64,000 nt of DNA from Streptomyces sp. CB00316 (GCF_001905595.1 NZ_LIXI01000002.1:434001-498000); one strand, 5' to 3'; positions 41,651-50,753 are shown, counted from the first letter of the stretch. Numbers and translations are program-made. Notes: generated from the letters alone by a model not told the origin.

Positions 41651-41762
41651 GGGTCCTCAACAGGGTCGAGTGGCTCGGGAGGGCCGCACGGCGGAGCCGT
41701 ACGGGGAGGGCGGCGGCGGACCGCCGCCCCGCGCGGGCTGAGGGGGCGCCCGACGGCACCCC

Positions 41763-43331
41763 CTACGCGGCGCGGTTGGACCGGCGCATCGCGGCGGCCG
41801 CACGGGCCTCCGGCGTCGGCACACCCGGGCGGCGGCCACGGGCCGGGGCCCCGCCACCGCGCTTGGTGCCACGCCCCATGAACGCGCCGCCCCCGCTGCG
41901 GCCTGAGCGCTCCTTGGGCGGGGCGGTGATGACCACCGGGACACCCGAGGGCGCCTGCGCACCGGTGATCCGGCTCAGCTCGGCCTCGCCGGAGCGGACC
42001 TGGGCGATCTGCGGGGTGATCCCGGCGTCCACCATCAGGCGGGTCATCTCACGGCGCTGGCCCGGCAGCACCAGCGTGACCACGCTGCCGGACTCCCCGG
42101 CCCGGGCGGTACGGCCGCCGCGGTGCAGGTAGTCCTTGTGGTCGCTGGGCGGGTCGACGTTGACGACGAGGTCCAGGTTGTCCACGTGGATGCCGCGGGC
42201 CGCGACGTTCGTGGCGACGAGGACCGTGACGTGCCCGGTCTTGAACCGCTCCAGGGTGCGGGTGCGCTGGGGCTGGGACTTGCCGCCGTGCAGCCCGGCC
42301 GCCCGGACCCCGCTGTGCAGCAGGTGGTCGGTGAGCTTGTCCACCGCGTGCTTGGTGTCCAGGAACATGATCACGCGCCCGTCGCGGGCCGCGATCTCCG
42401 TGGTCGTGGCGTACTTGTCGGCGCCCTGGACGTAGAGCACGTGGTGCTCCATCGTCGTGACGGCACCGGCGGCCGGGTCGACGGAGTGGACGACCGGGTC
42501 GTTCAGGTAGCGCTTGACGAGCAGGTCGACGTTGCGGTCGAGCGTCGCCGAGAAGAGCATCCGCTGCCCCTCCGGGTTCACCTGGTCGAGCAGCTCGGTG
42601 ACCTGCGGCATGAAGCCCATGTCGGCCATCTGGTCGGCCTCGTCGAGGACGGTGATGGTGACCCGGTCCAGCCGGCAGTCGCCGCGCTCGATGAGGTCCT
42701 TGAGCCGGCCCGGGGTGGCGACGACGACTTCGGCGCCGCCGCGCAGCGCGCTGGCCTGGCGGCCGATGGACATACCGCCGACGACGGTGGCGATGCGGAG
42801 CTTGAGCGACCGGGCGTACGGGGTGAGCGCGTCGGTGACCTGCTGGGCCAGCTCCCTGGTGGGGACGAGGACCAGGGCGAGCGGACGCTTGGCGTCGGCG
42901 CGGCGGCCCTCGGTACGGGCCAGCAGCGCCAGGCCGAAGGCGAGGGTCTTGCCCGAGCCTGTGCGGCCCCGGCCGAGGACGTCACGGCCGGCCAGCGAGT
43001 TCGGCAGGGTGGCCGCCTGGATCGGGAACGGGACGGTCATGCCCTCGGCGACGAGCGCCGCCTTGAGCGTGGCGGGCATCTCCAGCTCGCCGAAGGTCTC
43101 GGCGGCGGGCAGCGCCGGGGTGATGGTCACCGGCAGGGCGAACTCGCCCTTCAGCGCGGAGCTGCGGCGGCTGGAGCCACCGGACCGCTTCGGGCCGCCA
43201 CCGAACCCGGCGGCGCGGCGCTCGCCACCGCCGGAGTAGCGGGGGGCGCCACCGCTGCGGGCGCCGGAGGGGCCGCCGGAGCGGGTGCGGGCGAATCGGT
43301 CGTTCGAGCGGGGGGTGCGTTCGCGGTTCAT
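41763..43331 (-). CDS. DEAD-box ATP-dependent RNA helicase
   Basis: 522 residues from ATG 43331. An Arg/Gly/Ser-rich disordered N-terminus (~65 residues) precedes the RecA core: Q-motif MTVPFPIQAATLP, motif I GRTGSGKT, Ia PTRELAQQ, GG, TPGRL, DEAD, SAT, and motif VI HRGGRTARAG. The C-terminus is again basic (GRGTKRGGGAPARGRRPG) for RNA binding. It lies directly downstream of a cold-shock gene, as expected for a cold-induced RNA-remodelling helicase. Confidence 0.95.
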   Translation of the reverse strand: MNRERTPRSNDRFARTRSGGPSGARSGGAPRYSGGGERRAAGFGGGPKRSGGSSRRSSALKGEFALPVTITPALPAAETFGELEMPATLKAALVAEGMTVPFPIQAATLPNSLAGRDVLGRGRTGSGKTLAFGLALLARTEGRRADAKRPLALVLVPTRELAQQVTDALTPYARSLKLRIATVVGGMSIGRQASALRGGAEVVVATPGRLKDLIERGDCRLDRVTITVLDEADQMADMGFMPQVTELLDQVNPEGQRMLFSATLDRNVDLLVKRYLNDPVVHSVDPAAGAVTTMEHHVLYVQGADKYATTTEIAARDGRVIMFLDTKHAVDKLTDHLLHSGVRAAGLHGGKSQPQRTRTLERFKTGHVTVLVATNVAARGIHVDNLDLVVNVDPPSDHKDYLHRGGRTARAGESGSVVTLVLPGQRREMTRLMVDAGITPQIAQVRSGEAELSRITGAQAPSGVPVVITAPPKERSGRSGGGAFMGRGTKRGGGAPARGRRPGVPTPEARAAAAMRRSNRAA

Positions 43332-43520
43332 GCAGAACCTTTCCTCGATGGGGCACGTATCGAGGGATTCTTTTTCGGGAAGCGGCCGTGAACGGCACCC
43401 AGAATCGCAAGAACGAGCCGATGAAATGACAAAGGGGAGCGAAGCCCGGCCGCCGGGAATCAGTGCACCGGACGCGGCTTCGTCAGGGGGCGCGCTCGGC
43501 AGGCCCCGGAAACAGCAACG

Positions 43521-43556
43521 AGCTGGGGCCCGCACCCCAAGGTGCGGGCCCCAGCT
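43521..43556 (-). terminator. Terminator after the cold-shock gene
   Basis: A 16-bp perfect stem (AGCTGGGGCCCGCACC / GGTGCGGGCCCCAGCT) with a 4-nt CCAA loop (TTGG on the transcript) lies 20 bp beyond the cold-shock stop codon. It should separate or attenuate transcription into the helicase. Confidence 0.88.
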
Positions 43557-43576
43557 GCGCAGAACTACCTGAGTGA

Positions 43577-43780
43577 TCAGGCGGGGGTGATGTTCTCGGC
43601 CTGCGGGCCCTTCTGGCCCTGCGTGACGTCGAAGTTCACCTTCTGGCCCTCCTGCAGCTCGCGGAAGCCGGAGGCGGCGATGTTGGAGTAGTGGGCGAAG
43701 ACGTCAGCGCCGCCGCCGTCCTGCTCGATGAAGCCGAAGCCCTTTTCCGCGTTGAACCACTTCACGGTGCCAGTAGCCAT
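43577..43780 (-). CDS. Cold-shock protein (CspA family)
   Basis: 67 residues, standard length. RNP1 KGFGFI and RNP2 VFAHYS are intact, along with VKWFNAEKG at the start. RBS AAGGAG. A single-stranded nucleic acid-binding chaperone, here paired with an RNA helicase. Confidence 0.97.
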   Translation of the reverse strand: MATGTVKWFNAEKGFGFIEQDGGGADVFAHYSNIAASGFRELQEGQKVNFDVTQGQKGPQAENITPA

Positions 43781-44111
43781 GTCATATCTCCTTAGGGGAG
43801 GGGCAGTGCCCGCGGGCCCACACTGTGCGGACCCAACGTCGCCGCGATGATTACCCCGTCCGGAAGAACACCGGAAATACAAAAGCGCATCTACCGACAT
43901 CGAATCGGCTGATGCACTTGAAGTCTTTGGGAACCACAACTGCAACTGAGATCAACAGTAGCACGGCAGCGGCGGAAGAGGCTGAACGGAATATCACCCG
44001 GCATGGCGGAACAGAATCGCGGAGGAAAAGCCTCATCGCGCATTGCGTGAAATTCTGTGCTGGCGAATGCAGATATGTTCCGGGTGCCGTGCACGGGTCC
44101 CCCGGGCGTCC
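43781..44111 (-). promoter_or_regulatory. Upstream/leader region of the cold-shock gene
   Basis: 331 bp with no gene, clearly more AT-rich than the surroundings between about 43860 and 44080. It probably includes the cold-shock promoter and a long 5' untranslated leader, as in other csp genes; no individual element was assigned. Confidence 0.4.
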
Positions 44112-44438
44112 TCAGCGGTCCGTGCCGCCGCGCAGCTCCTCGTTGAGGCGGAGCGCCTCCCCCAGCTGGTCCTCCAGGATGACGATGCGGCAGGCGGCCT
44201 CGACGGGCGTGCCCGAGTCGACCAGCTCGCGGGCACGGGCCGCGATGCGCAACTGGTAGCGGGAGTAACGGCGGTGGCCCCCCTCGGAGCGCAGCGGCGT
44301 GATCAGCCGGGCCTCACCGATCGCCCGCAGGAAACCCGGGGTCGCCCCGATCATCTCGGCGGCGCGCCCCATCGTGTAGGCGGGGTAGTCGTCGTCGTCG
44401 AGCCGGCCGATGGCGTGCGAGGGGGTCTCCGGGGGCAT
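44112..44438 (-). CDS. MerR-like regulator, single HTH with coiled-coil tail
   Basis: About 108 residues from ATG 44438 (RBS AAGAGGTG; GTG 44456 would add 6). A MerR-type winged HTH (YTMGRAAEMIGATPGFLRAIGEARLITPLRSEGGHRRYSRYQL in order) is followed by a short helix (AACRIVILEDQLGEALRLNEELR). No effector domain. It resembles the small MerR-like regulators of Streptomyces. Function unknown. Confidence 0.8.
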   Translation of the reverse strand: MPPETPSHAIGRLDDDDYPAYTMGRAAEMIGATPGFLRAIGEARLITPLRSEGGHRRYSRYQLRIAARARELVDSGTPVEAACRIVILEDQLGEALRLNEELRGGTDR

Positions 44439-44627
44439 CTGCACCTCTTCTGTCACGCATGACCGAGGGCCCGGGGCGCCGTACGCCTGCGGGGTGCCCC
44501 TCTGCTGCGTACCGCTGTTTCACCTGACTGCACAAGAAACCCTAATCGCTTGGGAAGGGCATGTCTATCGCGGCCGGAACAGGTTTCGGCCACCGACGGC
44601 GAGGTGCCGACCGAGACGCCGGTGGAG

Positions 44628-44714
44628 CTGACCGACTGGTCAGTTGTCGTCGGGCGGACCCCGGGGCCATAATGCAGGCGTAGCCCTTCACGCATCCCCC
44701 GTCGTGAAGGGCTA
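44628..44714 (+). promoter_or_regulatory. Promoter with TetR-like palindrome followed by a 5' hairpin
   Basis: CTGACCGACTGGTCAG (44628-44643, 6-bp arms) directly precedes a -35 TTGTCG (44644-44649) and, 18 bp on, a -10 CATAAT (44668-44673). Eight bases later begins a 12-bp perfect stem TAGCCCTTCACG / CGTGAAGGGCTA (44681-44692, 44703-44714) with a 10-nt loop. It may drive the operon starting at 44852, or a short attenuated RNA. Confidence 0.5.
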
Positions 44715-44851
44715 CACCCCTGTCCGGAGACGGTTCCGGGGCGTCGGCAACACGGGCAAGGGACTCCCCTCGTGGCCCCCTGCCCATGTTTTTTCGAGTT
44801 AACAGTGACGTAGAGTGTTTGCGCAAGCTCAGTTCCGACTCCGAGGTGAGC

Positions 44852-45397
44852 ATGGAGGCCCGGATGACCACGGTCGACGGCGACGAACCCGGTACGGAAC
44901 GGAACGAACCGCCCGAGCCGGCCGGCCCGCCCCCGCTGAGCTCGCTGCGGGAAAAAGTCGAGTACATGGTCGAGAAGACCTTCCCCGGCCAGAAGATCTC
45001 GGGCAGGGTCTTCGCGGAGCTGGTGCGGAAGCACGGCGGCTCCCTCTCGCACAGCTACTTCTCCAACATCCTCGCCGGCAAGGTCACCCAGCCCTCGGAG
45101 GAGATCCTCAAGGCCCTCGGGCTGGGGTTCGGCGTCGACTGGCGCTTCTTCAAGGAGGAGTCCGAGGTCGTCGACGACGTCGTCGCGGGGCTCCAGTTCC
45201 TGGCCAAGCGGCGGACCGGCGAGATCAGCGGGGTGGCGGGCCGGGGGCTGGGCGACGAGGGGCTCCCGCCGGAGCTGCTCCGGTTCGCGCTCTCCCTGCT
45301 GGAGGACGCCGCGCGGGACAGCCCGCGGGACAACCCGCAAGGGCGAGCGGGGGAGAGCTCGGGGGAGAGGTCGCCGAACCGCCCGCACGGCACGTAG
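44852..45397 (+). CDS. HTH-type transcriptional regulator paired with a metallopeptidase
   Basis: 181 residues from ATG 44852 (RBS GAGGTGAG). After a Pro/Glu-rich start comes an XRE-like helical domain (SLREKVEYMVEKTFPGQKIS, FAELVRKHGGSLSHSYFSNILAGKVTQPSEEILKALGLGFGVDWRFF), then a helical C-terminus. Immediately upstream of an HExxH protein; such XRE plus ImmA/IrrE-type pairs form derepression switches in which the protease cleaves or removes the regulator. Confidence 0.75.
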   Translation: MEARMTTVDGDEPGTERNEPPEPAGPPPLSSLREKVEYMVEKTFPGQKISGRVFAELVRKHGGSLSHSYFSNILAGKVTQPSEEILKALGLGFGVDWRFFKEESEVVDDVVAGLQFLAKRRTGEISGVAGRGLGDEGLPPELLRFALSLLEDAARDSPRDNPQGRAGESSGERSPNRPHGT

Positions 45398-45407
45398 CGT
45401 CGGTGTC

Positions 45408-46013
45408 ATGTCCCTGCGGAAGCTGCGCAAAGAGTGCGAGGCACAGCTCGCCGACCTGCCCATCCCGGCCCCGTTCTCGCTGACCGGTCTGGTCGCCAAC
45501 ATGGAGGCGGCGCGCGGCCGCACCATCCGGCTGCACGAGATGCCGGACCGGCTCGCCCGCGTCAACGCCGCATGCGGGCTGCGCCTGAAGGCCGGGGACA
45601 CCAGCCTCGTCCTCTACCGCCGCAGGCCGACCGCGTACCAGACCGAGCACGTCATCCTGCACGAGCTGTGCCACGAGTGGTTCGACCACGGGACGACCCT
45701 CGACGCCGAGCAACTGCGCACGCTGATGCCGGTCTTCGACACCTCGCTGATCGCCCGGATGATCTCCCCCGAGGCCGCCGCGTCCTTCCTCTCCGGCGGC
45801 TCCACCGTGCAGGCCCGCGCGCAGTACGCCACCCACGACGAACGCATGGCCGAATTCGGGGCCTCCCTCATCCCCCGAATGGCGCGGGACCTGACCACCG
45901 ATGACATGGTGGGGCGGCTGACCGACTCCCTGTCCCGCCCGGTGGCCCACCGCCGGCGCGGGCTGCTTCCCCCCATCCCCCGGATCCCCCGGAGACGGGC
46001 CGGCGGTTCCTGA
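45408..46013 (+). CDS. ImmA/IrrE-type metallopeptidase-like protein
   Basis: 201 residues. The zinc-site HELCHEW (H85, E86, H89) is intact. The ImmA/IrrE fold is suggested by the size, by the active-site helix in ILHELCHEWFDH, and by the XRE partner 10 bp upstream. It probably acts on the upstream regulator (inference). The C-terminus is basic (HRRRGLLPPIPRIPRRR). Confidence 0.78.
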   Translation: MSLRKLRKECEAQLADLPIPAPFSLTGLVANMEAARGRTIRLHEMPDRLARVNAACGLRLKAGDTSLVLYRRRPTAYQTEHVILHELCHEWFDHGTTLDAEQLRTLMPVFDTSLIARMISPEAAASFLSGGSTVQARAQYATHDERMAEFGASLIPRMARDLTTDDMVGRLTDSLSRPVAHRRRGLLPPIPRIPRRRAGGS

Positions 46014-46054
46014 CACGTGCCACCAAGAACCCCACACCGAGGACGAAGACCGCT

Positions 46055-47338
46055 GTGACCCCCCTCGATCTCGCCGGCTACCTGATAGCCGGCCTGATGA
46101 CAGCCGTTGCCCTGTGGCGTATGCCCGCTGCCGTGTGGGGAGATGAGGAGGACCGCAGACGGCGGGCCCTGTGGGGCTGCTACGCCGGATTCGCGATCGC
46201 CCTGTGGACGAAGACCGAGGCGGTACGCACCGGACTGAACAACAGTGCCGTCACGGACCTCGCCGTCCTCATCAAGCACTACACCGCGACAGTGGCGATT
46301 CTGGCCATCCTCAGCTACATCGTCGCCATCTACGGCAGCTACCCCGAAGCGGGCGCCGTCCCCCGCCACGTACGGTTCGCCCGGCTGGTCCAGGAGGTCG
46401 CGGCGAAGGCCTCCGTGGCGACGCTGATCCTGCTGACCGTCCTCTTCTTCACCGTGGTCGACCGCTCCGTCCCCTCGGACCGCTTCGTCTCCGACCACGC
46501 CGGCGAGTGGGGCGCCACGCTCTACATGAGCGTCTTCTACCTCTACCTCGGCGCCGCCTCCGCCGTCTGCGCCTTCCAGTGGGCCCTGGCCACCGCCGAC
46601 GCGCATCGCCGCCATCTGCGCATCGGGCTCGGGATGATGACGTTCGCGATGTTCATCGGCGTCGGCTACACCGTCAGCCGGACCCTGTTCCTCTGGGTCA
46701 GCGTGGTGGACGAGCCCACCGAGGCGTTCGCCCTCCGCTTCGACCAGGTGACCGAGGCGGCGCAGCTGGTCCTCTTCGCGTTCTTCGCCCTCGGCGCGTC
46801 CGTCCCCGCCTTCAGCACCGGCGCGCGCCGGGTGCGGCTGTGGCGGGCCCAGGTCCGGCTGCACGCCCTCTGGTACGAGCTGATGGCGTCCTTCCCCGAC
46901 CAGCCCTTCGACCCGCCCGCCTCCCTGGCCCGGGAGCTCACCCGGTTCAACGCCCCGGCCGACCTGCGCATCGACCGCTGGGCCGCCGACATCGCGGACG
47001 CGGTGGAGAAGCTGCGCCATTACGTCCCCGACGGGCTGGTGGCCGCATCCGAGGGGGCCGCCGCCCGGGACACCGCCGATGCCCGCCGGGCGGCCGCGCT
47101 CGGCGACGCGTACTGGATCCGGGCCGCCCTGCTGGCCAAGGAGTCCGGCGCGCCCGCGGGCCCCGCCGCCGCGGTGGCCGCCCAGCAGGCCGCCGACCAG
47201 GACGGCGAGGTGGCCCGGCTGGAGCGGATCGCCGCCGCCTACAGGACGGTCACGGTGGAGCGCGCCCGCGAGGTCCTCCTGGCGGCGACGGCTCACCGTA
47301 CGACGGAGTCAGCAGCGCGGACGGAGCAGACCTCATGA
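46055..47338 (+). CDS. MAB_1171c-like membrane protein
   Basis: 427 residues from GTG 46055. About seven N-terminal helices (LAGYLIAGLMTAVALW to VLFAFFALGASVPAF) precede a ~175-residue soluble helical domain. It matches the layout of the actinobacterial MAB_1171c putative transporter family, which regularly follows XRE/ImmA-type genes. It may be the membrane sensor or peptide/ligand transporter of this switch; function not established. ATGA overlap with the next gene. Confidence 0.72.
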   Translation: MTPLDLAGYLIAGLMTAVALWRMPAAVWGDEEDRRRRALWGCYAGFAIALWTKTEAVRTGLNNSAVTDLAVLIKHYTATVAILAILSYIVAIYGSYPEAGAVPRHVRFARLVQEVAAKASVATLILLTVLFFTVVDRSVPSDRFVSDHAGEWGATLYMSVFYLYLGAASAVCAFQWALATADAHRRHLRIGLGMMTFAMFIGVGYTVSRTLFLWVSVVDEPTEAFALRFDQVTEAAQLVLFAFFALGASVPAFSTGARRVRLWRAQVRLHALWYELMASFPDQPFDPPASLARELTRFNAPADLRIDRWAADIADAVEKLRHYVPDGLVAASEGAAARDTADARRAAALGDAYWIRAALLAKESGAPAGPAAAVAAQQAADQDGEVARLERIAAAYRTVTVERAREVLLAATAHRTTESAARTEQTS

Positions 47339-47955
47339 GCAGCGACAGCACCACCACCACCGCCGGAGAGGCCGCCGAGAACAGCACCCGCACCTCCGTC
47401 GCGCGGACCGTCACCGACGTGCTCCAGCCCCGCAACGCCCTGCTGGCCGGGATGCTCGGCATCGGCATCGCCGCCGCCGGTGACTGGACCGGGCTGCTCT
47501 GGGGGTTCCTCGGGGCGCTCTGCGCCGGGCTGATCCCGGCGCGGTACATCGAGTGGGAGCGCGGGCGCGGCACCTGGGGCGACCGCCATGTCGTGGACCG
47601 TACGAAGCGGGCCCCGATCTTCTTCGTCATCCTCGGCTCCATCGGGGCCGGTTCGGTGGTGATGGTCCTCGGGAACGCTCCGGTCGGCATCCTGGTCGCG
47701 ATGCTCGCGCTGTGGGTGATGACGATCGGGCTGCTGGCCGTCAACACGGTGTGGAAGATCTCGGTCGACTCGGCGGTGGCCTCGGCGGTGGTGGCGCTGC
47801 TCGCGGTCGTGCACTCGCCGTGGTGGCTGGCCGCGTACGCGCTGACGGTCGCCGTCTGCTGGTCGCGGGTGGCCCTCGGCTATCACACGGTCGCGCAGAC
47901 CGTGTCGGGTGCGGCGCTGGGGGCGGCGACGACGGTGGCGTACGCGTTCGGCTGA
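47335..47955 (+). CDS. PAP2-like phosphatase-related membrane protein
   Basis: 206 residues with about five helices. The last part, SRVALGYHTVAQTVSGAALG, matches the third PAP2 motif (SRxxxxxHxxxDxxxG) with Asp replaced by Gln/Thr. The N-terminal motif K..R is not clear. It is the last gene of the HTH/metallopeptidase/MAB_1171c-like operon and could act on isoprenoid or lipid phosphates. Confidence 0.7.
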   Translation: MSSDSTTTTAGEAAENSTRTSVARTVTDVLQPRNALLAGMLGIGIAAAGDWTGLLWGFLGALCAGLIPARYIEWERGRGTWGDRHVVDRTKRAPIFFVILGSIGAGSVVMVLGNAPVGILVAMLALWVMTIGLLAVNTVWKISVDSAVASAVVALLAVVHSPWWLAAYALTVAVCWSRVALGYHTVAQTVSGAALGAATTVAYAFG

Positions 47956-47969
47956 ACGTCTCCCTCCCA

Positions 47970-47987
47970 TGCGCACGGCCGTGCGCA
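47970..47987 (+). terminator. Palindromic terminator after the PAP2-like gene
   Basis: Perfect 18-bp palindrome TGCGCACGGCCGTGCGCA, 15 bp after the stop codon; folds to a compact hairpin. Confidence 0.55.
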
Positions 47988-48088
47988 CGGCCCCCTCGTA
48001 CGCCCCGGCGCGCGGCAGCCCTTACGGTCCCGTGACACGGGTGCGCCGCACACCGCCCGGCGGCCGCCCCGCCCCTAGCGTGGCCGCC

Positions 48089-49201
48089 ATGCGCGTACTG
48101 GTCACCGGCGGAGCCGGGTTCATCGGGTCACATGTCGTCGCCGCACTCACCGCGGCCGGGCACGAGAGCGTGGTGCTGGACGCCCTGCTCCCCTCGGCCC
48201 ACCCCGGCGCCACGGCCCCCCAGGTCCCCGGGGCCCGGATGGTCGTCGGGGATGTCCGGGACCGGGAGGCGGTGGCGGGGGCGCTCGCCGGGGTCGACGC
48301 GGTCTGCCACCAGGCGGCGATGGTGGGCCTGGGCAAGGACTTCGCGGACGCGCCGCTGTACGTGGGGTGCAACAACCTGGGTACGGCGGTGCTGCTGGCC
48401 GAGATGGCCGCCGCCGGGGTGCGGGACCTGGTGCTGGCCGGGTCGATGGTGGTCTACGGCGAGGGCCGCTACGACTGCCCGCGCCACGGCCCGGTCCGGC
48501 CCGGCCCCCGCCCGGAAGCCGGGCTGCGGGCGGGGAGCTTCGAGCCCCATTGCCCCGCATGCGGTGAGGAGTTGGTGCCGGGCCTGGTCTCCGAGGACGC
48601 GCCCGCCGACCCGCGCAACGTGTACGCCGCCACCAAGCTCGCCCAGGAACACCTGGCCGCCGCGTGGGCCCGGGCGACGGGCGGCCGGGCGGTGTCGCTG
48701 CGCTACCACAACGTGTACGGCCCGGGGATGCCGCGCGACACCCCGTATGCCGGGGTCGCCTCGTTCTTCCGCTCGGCCCTGGCGCGCGGCGAGGCGCCGC
48801 GGGTCTACGAGGACGGGCGCCAGCGCCGCGACTTCGTCCACGTCCAGGATGTCGCGGCGGCGAACGCGGTGGCCTTGGAAGCGGTACGGGAACGCCGTCC
48901 AGCCTCCTTCGCCGCGTACAACACGGGCAGCGGGGAGCCGCACACCATCGGCGAGATGGCCACCGCGCTGGCCGCCGCGCACGGCGGGCCGGAGCCGGTG
49001 GTGACCGGGGAGTACCGCCTCGGCGACGTACGCCATGTCACGGCGGACTCGCGGCGGCTGCGCGAGGAGCTGGGGTGGCGGCCGCGGGTCGGCTTCGCGG
49101 ACGGGATGGCGGAGTTCGCGAGGGCCGGGCTGCGGGGGGCGGGGGCGGGGGCGGATCAGCCTGCGGGGGCGCCCCAGCCTGCGGGGGCTGAGGCGCCGTA
49201 G
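48089..49201 (+). CDS. NAD-dependent epimerase/dehydratase (extended SDR)
   Basis: 370 residues from ATG 48089. NAD-binding TGGAGFIGSH (6-15), catalytic VYAATKLAQE (Y-x3-K) and YHNVYGPGM are present. An inserted loop has CPRH, HCPACGEE (possible metal site) not usual in GalE-like enzymes. TAGCGT lies 7 nt before the start: leaderless. It would modify a nucleotide sugar; no sugar cluster nearby. The C-terminal tail is a low-complexity Gly/Ala/Pro repeat (AGADQPAGAPQPAGAEAP). Confidence 0.83.
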   Translation: MRVLVTGGAGFIGSHVVAALTAAGHESVVLDALLPSAHPGATAPQVPGARMVVGDVRDREAVAGALAGVDAVCHQAAMVGLGKDFADAPLYVGCNNLGTAVLLAEMAAAGVRDLVLAGSMVVYGEGRYDCPRHGPVRPGPRPEAGLRAGSFEPHCPACGEELVPGLVSEDAPADPRNVYAATKLAQEHLAAAWARATGGRAVSLRYHNVYGPGMPRDTPYAGVASFFRSALARGEAPRVYEDGRQRRDFVHVQDVAAANAVALEAVRERRPASFAAYNTGSGEPHTIGEMATALAAAHGGPEPVVTGEYRLGDVRHVTADSRRLREELGWRPRVGFADGMAEFARAGLRGAGAGADQPAGAPQPAGAEAP

Positions 49202-49235
49202 GAAGCGGGCCGCGTGAGCCTCGTTCAGCGCCGGC

Positions 49236-50753
49236 TCACACCCCGGCGCACTGCCCCGTGCGCGGGCCGTGGCCCTCGTTGGTCCGCCCCGTGGTGTCCG
49301 GCGCCGGAAGGTTGCCGGAGCACGCCACGGGGCCGGTGACCTTGTTGGCGGCGAGCAGGACGCCCCCGGTGTTGCCGGTCAGGACGACGGCCCCGGTCAG
49401 CGAGTTGGCGGTGCAGCCCGGGCCGCCCAGCCGGACGGGTCCGGTCGTACGGCTGATGGCCAGGGGTCCGGTGACGCTCGACCCGCACACGTGGATGGCG
49501 GCGGCGCGGTCGGACTGGAGCGGGCCCTCCAGCGTGGAGCCGGTCAGCACGAGGGCGGCGTCGGCGCGGACGGTGACCGGGCCGCGCAGGGCGGCGCGGT
49601 CGGCGCAGGTGACGCCGCTCGTGACGGTCAGCGGGCCGTTGCGCACGCCGGTGATCTTCGTGGTGCAGGCGGGGGCGGGCAGCACCCGGGACTTGTAGTC
49701 GAGTGCCTCGGCGAGCTTGCCCGGCTTGGCGTCCGTCAGGGGCTTGCTCAGCTTGGCGAACTCCCCGCCCGTCTCCTTCTTGCCGCCGTTCCACTCCGCG
49801 ATCCGGCCCAGCTGGGCGGCGGTCTTCCCGTCATCGACGACCGCGTCCGGGGCGAGCGCGGCCATGGACTTCGAGGCGCTCTTGACGAGGTCGAGGTACG
49901 GGCCGGGGGAGGTCAGGTCGTACGCGGCCGTGTCGTGCTGCCCGCGCAGCCAGGAGCCCCACGAGAACTCCAGGAACTCCGTTGCCCCGTCCGGGACTTC
50001 GTAACCGATACCCCGCGTGAAGTAGACGAGGCTGCGGTACGGGTCGTCGCGGAAGTGCGTGATCCCCAGCCGGTCCGGCAACTGGTCCACGGCCAGGGGC
50101 TTGTTGTTCTCGTCGCGCAGCCAGACCTTCTTCCCGACGGTCATCCGCTGCCAGAAGGCGGCGGTGGAGAGGGAGCTGAAGTTGTCGGTGACGCGGAGCC
50201 GGATCGGCAGCCGGGTGGAGCCGTCGGGACCTTCCAGGAAGGACGTCAGCGTGTGGTGCCCGTCGGTGAGGTACAGCTTCCCGCCCGGTCCGATCACGGC
50301 CGTCTTCATCGGGGCGATCGACTTCGGCGTCTCCTGGCCGAGCGGCACCGTACAGGAGAAGCTCGCCGGGTCGTCCAGCCGCGCGCCGGGGCGCACCGAG
50401 GCCGCCTCGCCCTGGCCGTTGGTCTCGCACCAGTCGTCGAAGCGCTTGTTGACGCCGCCCGCCACCTCGTCCCGGCCGCTTCCGTACCGGCCGAGCTTGT
50501 AGAAGACCTGGTCGAAGCCGAGTACGGCCTGGGTCGGGTGGAGTTCGCCGAGGGTGACCTCGATCAGATCACCCGGCTGGGCGCAGGTGCGCGGCAGCGG
50601 CCCGCTCCCGGCGCACGCCCCCGCACCGCCCGCGCTGCCGGGCCCCGCCGCGAGCGCCCCGGTGGAGGCGCCGACCACGACCGTGCCCGCCGCCAGCACT
50701 CCGGCCAGCAGCCGGGCCCCGCGCCGGGGCAGGCCGGTACTCGATCTGTTCAT
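49236..50753 (-). CDS. Secreted ParB-like-domain protein with repetitive C-terminus
   Basis: 505 residues from ATG 50753. Signal peptide (RLLAGVLAAGTVVVGASTGALAAG), then a ParB-like domain (PGDLIEVTLGELHPTQAVLGFDQVFYKL, and KLYLTDGHHTLTSF carrying the DGHH motif). The last ~100 residues repeat short beta units (GPLTVTSGVTC, GPVTVRADAALVLTG, GPLQSD, GPLAISRTTGPVRLGG) that look like a right-handed beta-helix. So a ParB-type fold is exported and joined to a surface-type repeat domain. Activity unknown. Confidence 0.78.
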   Translation of the reverse strand: MNRSSTGLPRRGARLLAGVLAAGTVVVGASTGALAAGPGSAGGAGACAGSGPLPRTCAQPGDLIEVTLGELHPTQAVLGFDQVFYKLGRYGSGRDEVAGGVNKRFDDWCETNGQGEAASVRPGARLDDPASFSCTVPLGQETPKSIAPMKTAVIGPGGKLYLTDGHHTLTSFLEGPDGSTRLPIRLRVTDNFSSLSTAAFWQRMTVGKKVWLRDENNKPLAVDQLPDRLGITHFRDDPYRSLVYFTRGIGYEVPDGATEFLEFSWGSWLRGQHDTAAYDLTSPGPYLDLVKSASKSMAALAPDAVVDDGKTAAQLGRIAEWNGGKKETGGEFAKLSKPLTDAKPGKLAEALDYKSRVLPAPACTTKITGVRNGPLTVTSGVTCADRAALRGPVTVRADAALVLTGSTLEGPLQSDRAAAIHVCGSSVTGPLAISRTTGPVRLGGPGCTANSLTGAVVLTGNTGGVLLAANKVTGPVACSGNLPAPDTTGRTNEGHGPRTGQCAGV

